Source of the DNA: an uncultured Ruminococcus sp.
Lineage (GTDB): Bacteria > Bacillota > Clostridia > Oscillospirales > Ruminococcaceae
Reading direction: 5' to 3'
NCBI GenBank assembly: GCA_946540705.1
Contig: CAMNJD010000171.1
Location: 1-5,273, forward strand
DNA: 5,273 nt
Part shown: piece after piece, positions 1 through 5,273 of the stretch
Numbering within the stretch: the stretch's first letter is position 1
How the letters are laid out: every line of letters begins with the position of its first letter
Position numbers and translations under genes: made by a program
The notes under the pieces: generated by a model
The model's input: only the letters and a program-made list of their open reading frames with translations
Told to the model about the DNA's origin: nothing
Databases searched by the model: none

Positions 1-1
1 C

Positions 2-3001
2 TATCAGACGCAGGCACAGTATGCAACGTCTGCGGCTTTGGATGCAATAACAAACTACGCATATTCGGACAAGGATTTCAGCGATTGGGTTACGTCGGCG
101 GAAGTCAGTGACGGAAACGAGCATGAGATCATGGTGCGCTTCGCAAACACCGAGCTGCCTCTGAGCGACAGTGAGGCAACCCCGGACTCCGTCCGCTGCA
201 CGGTGCAGAGTGACAAGCCGCATTACACTTATGACTCTGTCACAGGCAAGATCCATGAGCAGAAGGCGTGGAAGATCACCGCGACCGCTGTTGTCGGTGC
301 GGGCAGAAACCAGACCTCCTACTCGATGGTCAACTATATCTACGCAAATGTCAAGACGGGTGACACCTCCGGTCGTGAGAACACGGTCAGCTTCAACCGC
401 TATACCTATGACCAGACCCTGCAGAACGGCTCGAACCCCAACAATCCGCCGCCCTCTCTGGCGACGGCAATGTATTCGCTGGGCAATGTTTCTGGTGCGG
501 GCGGCGGCGAAGGTAACATGCTGGTTCTGGGTCCGCAGTATTCCGGTCTAGCATATGCACCGGTCGGCAGAACAAATTATGGCCTGACCAACGTGCCGAA
601 GCTTACTTACGACAATGACAATGCTGTCGTTGGCAGTTCGGCGTATGTAAACAATTATTATACCGCTGTTACTGCTTATTACGAATTCCAGAATGCTGGT
701 GAAAATATCAAGTGGATGGGTAACGTCAGCGCAACCAATGCGAACGATGACGGGAAATATAGTCGTGGCAATTTCGGCCTGAAGGTTGCTGCGAATATTT
801 CAAATGCTCTGAAAGCAAGTGCAACCAGCAAATGGGATTACAAGAATCTGAACTATGTTTATATTGACGGCGAGTTGTCTAATGGCGGAAACGCTGCGAT
901 CCGGATCGGTGAGGGCGTAAATAATACTATGCCTGTCAATCTGTACGCAGGTTCGATCAATATCACAGGCAACCGCACACTCTATGTGCAGGGCGATACC
1001 TATCTCTATGATCCGGATGCAGATTCCAAGTGGGGCTCCGGCGCCGGCGGCACAATTCTTGCACAGTTTATTAATAGCAACGTTGAAGGCAAGAATTCAA
1101 TCACACCTGCAACCGGCGGCAGCTTGATCTGCAATAACCGCAGTCTGGAGATCGGCGGTGGTCTCACGATCAAAGGTGATTTGATCTTCACGAATCCGAA
1201 GGGTACACTCACGATCTCCGGATCGGTCACTGTCGGCGGTAATGTGTACTGCGCCGGCACGATCTCGGGTGCAGAAAATTTGACGGTTGGTGCAGGAAAA
1301 AACAAATATGTCACCAATGCAGCTAGCATCACAGCAATGGGCACATCTTATGGCAAGGGCTATCCGGCAAATTATCTGACAAAGACAGATGCTGACCATG
1401 ATTATCGTATGTTCCCGTATGCATACCGTCTGGATGAGATGTTCACCACTTATTACAGATGGGATCTTGCACAAGCAAACAACACTGATACGACGTGGCA
1501 GAATGATCCGTTAATTAAGGAGAGTGTGGCGGCAAATCACACGTGGTCGCTTGTTCCCGTGACAGCGAGATTTGCAACAATCTCCAAAACGGCGGGTACT
1601 CCGGAAGTTCCTGCGGTATATGGTACCACTCAGACCATGACTCAGACTCAGCTTGAGGCTGCCGGACACGGTGCCTACGATCACACTGAGGCTGACGGAA
1701 CGATTATCCATGCACTTGGCTGGGACTCAAATGTCAACGCTAATATGTTTGAGGTGACACCTGTAATCACTCCAGGCAGGGCTGCTGTTCCGGCTTCTGG
1801 TTCTGCAACCTATGGAACCGGTCAGAGTACAATGTATGTTCCGGCTACGCATCCATTTGATTATAATGCAACCACAAAAAACAGCACGAATGGATTTATG
1901 CAGCCTGTTGAGCCGGTCAACACAACGAATGCAGGCTCTGCGATCTCCAAGAATGCTGCGATGAACATCGACACGCTTGCTGGTTTCCAGATCACTTATC
2001 CTGCAACAAAAACCAAAACATATGATAAAACTTCTATTCCCGCTGCGGTAGATATGGATGTAGTGTATTCCGATGCAACAACCGGCAATCTGACATCCGA
2101 TAAGATGAGTGTGCACTACATCAAGGAGTCCTGCACGATCGACGTGACCGGTATGACCGGCACAATCCTTATTGATCCGTTCGATCATCACAACAGCTCG
2201 AGTTCTCCTGGAATCGGCATTGTGCTGAAGGGGACAATTGGCTACAATGGTACAGGACTGAAGATTCTTGTCAATAATACCTGTATTTACAAAAATGACG
2301 GCACAATTGCTTCAGTCTACGGCTCGAAGAAGGACGGCGCTGGTAACGAGACAAATGATCCGAATGTCAATGTGAAGTATAACGGAAAGTATGCTGACAG
2401 AACAGAAGTCGCCATCTTCCTGCAGGATGGATTCACGAGTGACCAGGGTGTCAATGATACCGGTAATGACAACCTGAGCCGCATTATTCCGACTGGTCTC
2501 TATAATTCTGTTGCGAACAGAAAGTTCGATGTTGTTTCCAATCCGATTTATCCCGGTCAGTCCGGCTATGACACACTGACAGGTATAGAAAGATGGAAAT
2601 TTATGGAAGTTCCAAACTGCGTCATTTTCGGTGAGAAGGACAATGCTACAAAATATGGTCTGGACAGCTTGATTCTCGGCGCTGCAGTCATGATGCCGAA
2701 TTCTGTTGTCTCCAGCGGCGGTTCCCGTTATGTTGCAGTAAGCTGCGATTACAGAGAAGAGCATAACTCTGCAAAGGTTTCTCAGCCGGGGTATAAAATG
2801 TGCGGAGTCGGAACGCTGATCGTCAGAGATTTTGCAGGCACTAACTGGCCCGGTACAATCTATATCGGCGACATGAACCGTCCGAACGGCTCGACGCCTT
2901 CTAACCCTGAGCAGAATTCGACAACCGGCAGCGATGACCGCAAGCCGAATTCCGGCGACGGCAAGGACTACCTGAACAATGACCACATGGGTGCAAACTA
3001 A
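2..3001 (+). CDS. Giant pilin-like / surface protein, 5'-truncated by window edge
   Basis: The frame is open from base 2 to the TAA at 2999-3001, giving 999 residues with no stop, so the real start lies upstream. A TTG at 38 is in frame but has no upstream Shine-Dalgarno site and should not be taken as the start. The first visible residues (YQTQAQYATSAALDAITNYA) look like the distal part of a pilin N-terminal helix. Residues about 20-180 alternate polar and aromatic positions, as in PilX-like globular heads. Residues about 280-440 are rich in short Gly/Asn-bounded strands (for example LTISGSVTVGGNVYCAG), suggesting a beta-helix or bactofilin-like fold. Residues about 700-950 again look beta-rich, with a segment (LDSLILGAAVMMPNS) like the C-terminal domains of Gram-positive PilX-type proteins. 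The last 45 or so residues are Asn/Ser/Gly/Pro-rich and probably disordered. There are eight scattered cysteines and no visible C-terminal anchor or LPXTG. Two prepilin genes follow directly, so a minor pilin or tip-adhesin role is likely but inferred. I do not recognise a named gene. Confidence 0.85.
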   Translation, partial: YQTQAQYATSAALDAITNYAYSDKDFSDWVTSAEVSDGNEHEIMVRFANTELPLSDSEATPDSVRCTVQSDKPHYTYDSVTGKIHEQKAWKITATAVVGAGRNQTSYSMVNYIYANVKTGDTSGRENTVSFNRYTYDQTLQNGSNPNNPPPSLATAMYSLGNVSGAGGGEGNMLVLGPQYSGLAYAPVGRTNYGLTNVPKLTYDNDNAVVGSSAYVNNYYTAVTAYYEFQNAGENIKWMGNVSATNANDDGKYSRGNFGLKVAANISNALKASATSKWDYKNLNYVYIDGELSNGGNAAIRIGEGVNNTMPVNLYAGSINITGNRTLYVQGDTYLYDPDADSKWGSGAGGTILAQFINSNVEGKNSITPATGGSLICNNRSLEIGGGLTIKGDLIFTNPKGTLTISGSVTVGGNVYCAGTISGAENLTVGAGKNKYVTNAASITAMGTSYGKGYPANYLTKTDADHDYRMFPYAYRLDEMFTTYYRWDLAQANNTDTTWQNDPLIKESVAANHTWSLVPVTARFATISKTAGTPEVPAVYGTTQTMTQTQLEAAGHGAYDHTEADGTIIHALGWDSNVNANMFEVTPVITPGRAAVPASGSATYGTGQSTMYVPATHPFDYNATTKNSTNGFMQPVEPVNTTNAGSAISKNAAMNIDTLAGFQITYPATKTKTYDKTSIPAAVDMDVVYSDATTGNLTSDKMSVHYIKESCTIDVTGMTGTILIDPFDHHNSSSSPGIGIVLKGTIGYNGTGLKILVNNTCIYKNDGTIASVYGSKKDGAGNETNDPNVNVKYNGKYADRTEVAIFLQDGFTSDQGVNDTGNDNLSRIIPTGLYNSVANRKFDVVSNPIYPGQSGYDTLTGIERWKFMEVPNCVIFGEKDNATKYGLDSLILGAAVMMPNSVVSSGGSRYVAVSCDYREEHNSAKVSQPGYKMCGVGTLIVRDFAGTNWPGTIYIGDMNRPNGSTPSNPEQNSTTGSDDRKPNSGDGKDYLNNDHMGAN
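1595..1834 (+). repeat. Degenerate internal protein repeat in the giant gene
   Basis: Two copies of a motif of the form VPA-(x)n-YGT-x-Q-x-TM occur in the same frame. The first (1595-1639) reads GTPEVPAVYGTTQTM and the second (1775-1834) reads GRAAVPASGSATYGTGQSTM. Their closing ATG codons are 195 bases (65 codons) apart. The DNA copies have diverged, with different codons for the same residues. This points to an old module duplication of about 60-65 residues rather than a recent tandem repeat. Similarity outside the motif is weak, so coincidence in a Thr/Ala-rich region is possible. Confidence 0.4.
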
Positions 3002-3002
3002 A

Positions 3003-3011
3003 GAAGGGAGG
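3003..3011 (+). promoter_or_regulatory. Strong Shine-Dalgarno site for the 3020 prepilin gene
   Basis: GAAGGGAGG lies directly after the TAA of the giant gene and ends 8 bases before the ATG at 3020, which is near-ideal spacing. Only 18 bases separate the two genes, and no promoter or terminator is visible between them. The genes are therefore almost certainly co-transcribed. The site also fixes ATG 3020 as the start. Confidence 0.85.
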
Positions 3012-3019
3012 TTTTCCGC

Positions 3020-3937
3020 ATGAAGATCGCTGCGAAACGCAAGGGCCTGACGCTGATTGAAATCGTGATCTCAATCGCGATCTACGGCGTTCTGGCTCTG
3101 CTGATCATGGAGATCATGACGCTCGTCAACACGCTCGTCAAGTCGACCGACCAGATGACAAAGCGTCTTTCCTACGAGGCAAAGTATGCTGATAACCTTC
3201 TCACGCAGGATGAAGAGGGTCACCCCTTCAGTATGGCTGAGGAGTCGGGTGCCGGAGGCGTCATGCTTCCAGCAGTGCGCGTCACCATCGACTATGACAT
3301 CTCGAACAAGCACTATGATTCCAACGGTGACCTCCAAAGCTACACCGTCGGCAACACCGCACACCCCGAGCCGGGCGCGACGGACCAGAGACTCCGCAGA
3401 GCGACCAGAAGCCTCAACATCGACGGTAACGGCAATCTGCTCAGAGCATCTGAGTACACCGCGAGCTACACCGAGGATGCTGCGATTGTCTACCACGAGA
3501 ACACCAACTACAAATTCCTGACCTTCAACAAGGCAGGTCACGTTGATACCGGTAAGCCGGCGGGTCCGTTCAATATCGAACTGACGCTGCAGGCTGAGGG
3601 TCCGCAGATCACCAAGATCGTCGTGAAGGACACCCAGTTTGACGACGGCAGCACGTCCAAGACCTACACCGGTCCGTTCGTGAACGGTCAGACGCTGACC
3701 CTTCCGCTCTACAACTCGGCTCCGGCAAGCGGCGGCTCGTCCACCGATACCGTGAAGATCGAGATCTACGAGAACGTGACCTCCTCGCTCGGCAACAACC
3801 TCGGCGAGAAGCTCTACTGCGACGCGACCCTGACCTACTACACTGCCATTCAGGTCGGTGATTACACAAACTACTACACCAACTGTGAGATCAACTACCA
3901 GGGCAGCCAGAATTTCGGATTCCCGCGCAGTTCCTGA
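3020..3937 (+). CDS. Type IV prepilin-like minor pilin (PilW/GspJ-like)
   Basis: This is a complete 305-residue protein. Its N-terminus is a class III signal peptide: a nine-residue positive leader MKIAAKRKG, the invariant Gly at -1, Leu at +1, Glu at +5 (LTLIE), then a hydrophobic helix to about residue 38 (IVISIAIYGVLALLIMEIM). Prepilin peptidase would cut after Gly9 and N-methylate Leu10; the helix anchors the subunit in the membrane and later packs in the pilus core. Residues about 40-60 continue as an amphipathic helix. Residues 80-305 look like a beta-rich extracellular head. Residues about 183-275 resemble a compact beta-sandwich with a Ser/Gly/Ala loop at 234-243. Two cysteines (267, 289) in the C-terminal part could form a disulfide. 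It is larger than a typical major pilin (about 150-200 residues), which favours a minor pilin. It lies between the giant gene and a second prepilin gene. The prepilin call is firm; the PilW/GspJ subclass is a guess from size and position. Confidence 0.9.
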   Translation: MKIAAKRKGLTLIEIVISIAIYGVLALLIMEIMTLVNTLVKSTDQMTKRLSYEAKYADNLLTQDEEGHPFSMAEESGAGGVMLPAVRVTIDYDISNKHYDSNGDLQSYTVGNTAHPEPGATDQRLRRATRSLNIDGNGNLLRASEYTASYTEDAAIVYHENTNYKFLTFNKAGHVDTGKPAGPFNIELTLQAEGPQITKIVVKDTQFDDGSTSKTYTGPFVNGQTLTLPLYNSAPASGGSSTDTVKIEIYENVTSSLGNNLGEKLYCDATLTYYTAIQVGDYTNYYTNCEINYQGSQNFGFPRSS

Positions 3938-3951
3938 GATGAAATTTGATC

Positions 3952-3989
3952 ATACCGCAGAATCGGACCCGAATCCGGTTCTGCGGTGT
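3952..3989 (+). other. Long intercistronic stem-loop upstream of the third gene
   Basis: Bases 3954-3967 (ACCGCAGAATCGGA) pair with 3974-3987 (TCCGGTTCTGCGGT) across a six-base loop, CCCGAA. The 14 pairs include one G-U wobble (3963/3978). The stem extends outward by a second wobble (3953/3988) and an A-T pair (3952/3989). No T-run follows, so it is not a standard intrinsic terminator on the + strand. It begins 14 bases after the stop of the 3020 gene and ends 4 bases before the next Shine-Dalgarno site. Possible roles are partial termination, RNase processing with 3'-end protection of the upstream mRNA, or tuning of access to the third gene's ribosome binding site. The structure is seen in the sequence; the role is inferred. 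Confidence 0.75.
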
Positions 3990-3993
3990 ATCA

Positions 3994-4001
3994 GAAAGGA
4001 G
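3994..4001 (+). promoter_or_regulatory. Shine-Dalgarno site deciding the start of the third gene
   Basis: GAAAGGAG ends 11 bases before ATG 4013. It lies only 4 bases before an out-of-frame ATG at 4006. The in-frame GTG at 3986 lies upstream of this site and inside the hairpin, so it cannot be the start it serves. ATG 4013 is preferred because it gives a short basic leader directly before the prepilin cleavage motif. The 11-base spacing is longer than ideal. Confidence 0.75.
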
Positions 4002-4012
4002 TGTTATGCTGC

Positions 4013-5098
4013 ATGAAAAAGCACAACCGCAAGGGCTTTACACTGATTGAGCTGATCATCGTGCTCGCGCTGTTCTCCATTGTCATGTACAGCGTCGTGC
4101 GACTGATCGACCCGGTGACGAAGTTCTTCGTGCGCAGCTCGAATTTTGAAAATACATCGGCTTGTGTGGATAACATGAAGCGCTGTATCGAAGGAAATCT
4201 GAAGTATGCCAACCGCGTCAGAGCCTACAGTGGCTTTTCGCCCTACACCTACAACACGGTCAACGAGATCGAGACCTCGACCTACGATCCGTCTGCGACT
4301 CTGACCGGTCAGGTGCAGGCGTTCTACAACGAGTTCTTCCTCGACAGAAAGTTCCTCGATTCCTCCGGTACGATCTATGTTCTCGTTTTCGACAACACGC
4401 GGATCATTCCGGACGGCATCTATGACCCGAACCCGCCGCATGCCGGCTCGACCGGACTGCACAAGTACGGTCTGCTGTCGGATATCGCCGACAACCAGCT
4501 CAATTCCGGCAAGATGGTGCTCTATGAGTACACCTTCAACAACTACGGCTCCGGGCTGGATATGACGCCTACGGTCACACCGTGGTATGTCAACCAGAAG
4601 CTCTACGGCGCATTTGAGTATCGCTTCACGCTCGGCTCCTTTGCTGCTGCGGCGACGACCACGACAACGGCTGCCGGCGGCGGCGGCGGCGGTACCCCGA
4701 CTGCGACCTTTGACCCGTCCGACTGCACGATCACGATCACGATGAACGAGATCCGCAAGGACAACACCGGTCTGGTGCGGCAGGAGAGCTACGAGAGCCA
4801 GACGGCTTCCTTCTCGATGAAGAACGTCCTCGACGGTACCAAGAAGTACACCACACCGCTTTCAGACTACATCACCAAGGAGAGCGCGACCTACACCAAC
4901 GTCGCTGACAAGTATTACGTTGATCCGACACCGATTCCCCGTTATAAGGAACTGAACAGATACACCGGCTCGGATCCGTTTGACGGCTTCTACTTTATCT
5001 ACACGCTCGCGGAGACGACAAACGACTATGTCGACAACTCCGGCAACGCGGTTGATCAGAGTTACATCAGCGCGATCAACTCTATGTACCCGCAGTAA
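4013..5098 (+). CDS. Type IV prepilin-like minor pilin with Ala/Thr/Gly linker
   Basis: This is a complete 361-residue protein when started at ATG 4013. The N-terminus is canonical: leader MKKHNRKG, Gly at -1, Phe at +1, Glu at +5 (FTLIE), then a hydrophobic helix LIELIIVLALFSIVMYSVV ending near residue 29. Prepilin peptidase should cleave after Gly8 and methylate Phe9. Residues about 35-75 continue a polar helix with Cys51 and Cys58. A mixed head with a clear beta segment (GTIYVLVFDNTRIIPDG, 119-135) follows. Residues 211-227 are a run of four Ala, five Thr, two Ala and six Gly, dividing the protein into two parts. The part after it (about 228-361) contains alternating strands such as CTITITMNEIR and a Tyr-rich end. 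The length is well above a major pilin, so a PilV/PilW/GspJ-type minor subunit is likely. It is the last gene of the visible operon and is followed by a hairpin. The prepilin identity is firm; the subclass and partners are inferred. Confidence 0.9.
   Translation: MKKHNRKGFTLIELIIVLALFSIVMYSVVRLIDPVTKFFVRSSNFENTSACVDNMKRCIEGNLKYANRVRAYSGFSPYTYNTVNEIETSTYDPSATLTGQVQAFYNEFFLDRKFLDSSGTIYVLVFDNTRIIPDGIYDPNPPHAGSTGLHKYGLLSDIADNQLNSGKMVLYEYTFNNYGSGLDMTPTVTPWYVNQKLYGAFEYRFTLGSFAAAATTTTTAAGGGGGGTPTATFDPSDCTITITMNEIRKDNTGLVRQESYESQTASFSMKNVLDGTKKYTTPLSDYITKESATYTNVADKYYVDPTPIPRYKELNRYTGSDPFDGFYFIYTLAETTNDYVDNSGNAVDQSYISAINSMYPQ
4643..4693 (+). repeat. In-frame low-complexity tract with GGC microsatellite
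   Basis: The stretch encodes Ala4-Thr5-Ala2-Gly6 inside the third gene. Its last 18 bases (4676-4693) are five GGC units plus GGT. Loss or gain of a GGC unit would change the linker by one Gly without breaking the frame. It probably acts as a flexible hinge between two parts of the pilin head. A predicted loop and a simple repeat prone to slippage are both consistent with what is seen. Confidence 0.8.
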
Positions 5099-5099
5099 A

Positions 5100-5146
5100 C
5101 ATGTATGAAAAGAGGCAGCCGGTGTTGCCCGGCTGCCTCATACATG
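5100..5146. terminator. Hairpin terminator between convergent genes, best T-run on minus strand
   Basis: A perfect 11-bp GC-rich stem pairs 5112-5122 (GAGGCAGCCGG) with 5129-5139 across the loop TGTTGC. A second perfect 7-bp stem pairs CATGTAT (5100-5106) with ATACATG (5140-5146), with a five-base bulge, GAAAA (5107-5111), on the left only. Read on the minus strand, the GC stem is followed directly by TTTTC, the mark of an intrinsic terminator for the gene ending at 5149. On the + strand no T-run follows, although the same hairpin begins 2 bases after the stop of the prepilin gene. It may act in both directions, more strongly for the minus strand. Confidence 0.75.
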
Positions 5147-5148
5147 AA

Positions 5149-5273
5149 TCAGAAATACGTTCGGAATACGGTCAGCATCGCGGTTGTGTACGACCGGACC
5201 TGCTCAGGCTCGGGCAGCCGCCGGATGTACCATTCCGTGATCTCCTCTCCGAACATCGCACCGATCCAAAGCC
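5149..5273 (-). CDS. C-terminal end of a convergent gene, possibly TetR-family regulator
   Basis: On the minus strand a frame runs open from the window edge to the TGA at 5151-5149, giving 40 visible residues; the start lies beyond base 5273. The segment is predicted to be helical and includes IGAMFGEEITEWYIRRLPEP, then Glu-Gln-Val and a final hydrophobic helix TTAMLTVFRTYF. The order is a small hydrophobic helix containing G-x-M/L-x-G, an aromatic residue, a short break near Pro, then a terminal amphipathic helix. That order is common at the C-terminus of TetR/AcrR-type regulators, where it forms part of the ligand and dimer domain. The DNA-binding region is not visible, so the family call is tentative. 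The terminator-like hairpin just downstream on this strand supports a real gene end. Confidence 0.6.
   Translation of the reverse strand, partial: LWIGAMFGEEITEWYIRRLPEPEQVRSYTTAMLTVFRTYF

Noticed and set aside
38..40. TTG as start of the giant gene
   Set aside because: The frame is open to base 2, there is no Shine-Dalgarno site before it, and the upstream residues read as a natural continuation of a pilin-type helix. The gene is cut by the window edge.
171..551. Plus-strand out-of-frame open frame with an Arg/Thr/Ser-rich product
   Set aside because: It is a frame shadow in the GC-rich part of the giant gene, with a highly biased composition typical of a shifted frame.
2312..2986. Long minus-strand open frame (224 codons) opposite the giant gene, and similar ones at 1727-2191 and 3071-3541
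   Set aside because: These are antisense shadows of well-supported + strand genes. Their products are rich in Arg, Cys, Ile and Val without domain-like patterns, and no ribosome binding site stands out.
3986..3988. GTG as start of the third gene
   Set aside because: It lies inside the stem of the hairpin and upstream of the Shine-Dalgarno site. It would add nine residues (MYQKGVLCC) before the natural basic leader.
4676..4693. GGC repeat as part of a CRISPR or larger repeat array
   Set aside because: It is a short triplet run within a coding frame, with no spacers and no second array copy in the window.
5100..5146. Palindrome as an operator or recombination site
   Set aside because: Its position between convergent gene ends, the GC-rich stem and the T-run on the minus strand are explained by a terminator.

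Overview
The window looks like part of a type IV pilus or pseudopilus minor-subunit operon from a Gram-positive anaerobe. A Clostridia / Oscillospiraceae (Ruminococcus-like) host is my best guess. It rests on the strong purine-rich Shine-Dalgarno sites, the moderate GC content and the style of the prepilins. No marker gene fixes the taxon, so this assignment is low confidence.

Layout. Positions 2-3001 (+) hold the 3' part of a very large gene (at least 999 codons) whose start lies upstream of the window. Its product appears to be a secreted or surface pilin-like protein with a central Gly/Asn-rich beta-repeat stretch and a disordered C-terminal tail. Eighteen bases later, 3020-3937 (+) encodes a 305-residue prepilin-like protein with a textbook class III (type IV pilin) N-terminus. 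A 48-base gap (3938-3985) plus the leader up to 4012 holds a strong stem-loop. It is followed by 4013-5098 (+), a second complete prepilin-like gene of 361 residues with an Ala/Thr/Gly low-complexity linker. A hairpin at 5100-5146 separates this operon from a convergent minus-strand gene (5149-5273). Only the last 40 codons of that gene are visible, and they resemble the C-terminal helices of a TetR-family regulator.

How the parts fit. Two consecutive genes carry short Lys/Arg-rich leaders ending in Gly, followed by (F/L)TLIE and a hydrophobic helix. They would be cleaved by a prepilin peptidase and assembled by a pilus ATPase and platform protein, none of which lie in this window. The large first gene sits where PilX/PilK/GspK-like large minor pilins usually sit, beside PilV/PilW/GspI/GspJ-like partners. 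The simplest reading is that the three proteins form a priming or tip complex, with the giant protein as exposed tip or adhesin. That role is inference; the prepilin N-termini are directly visible only in the second and third genes.

The most notable signals are the giant pilin-like protein itself, a marked drop in GC across its middle relative to its ends and to the two neighbouring genes, the hairpin placed just upstream of the third gene's ribosome binding site, and an out-of-frame competing ATG at that same site.
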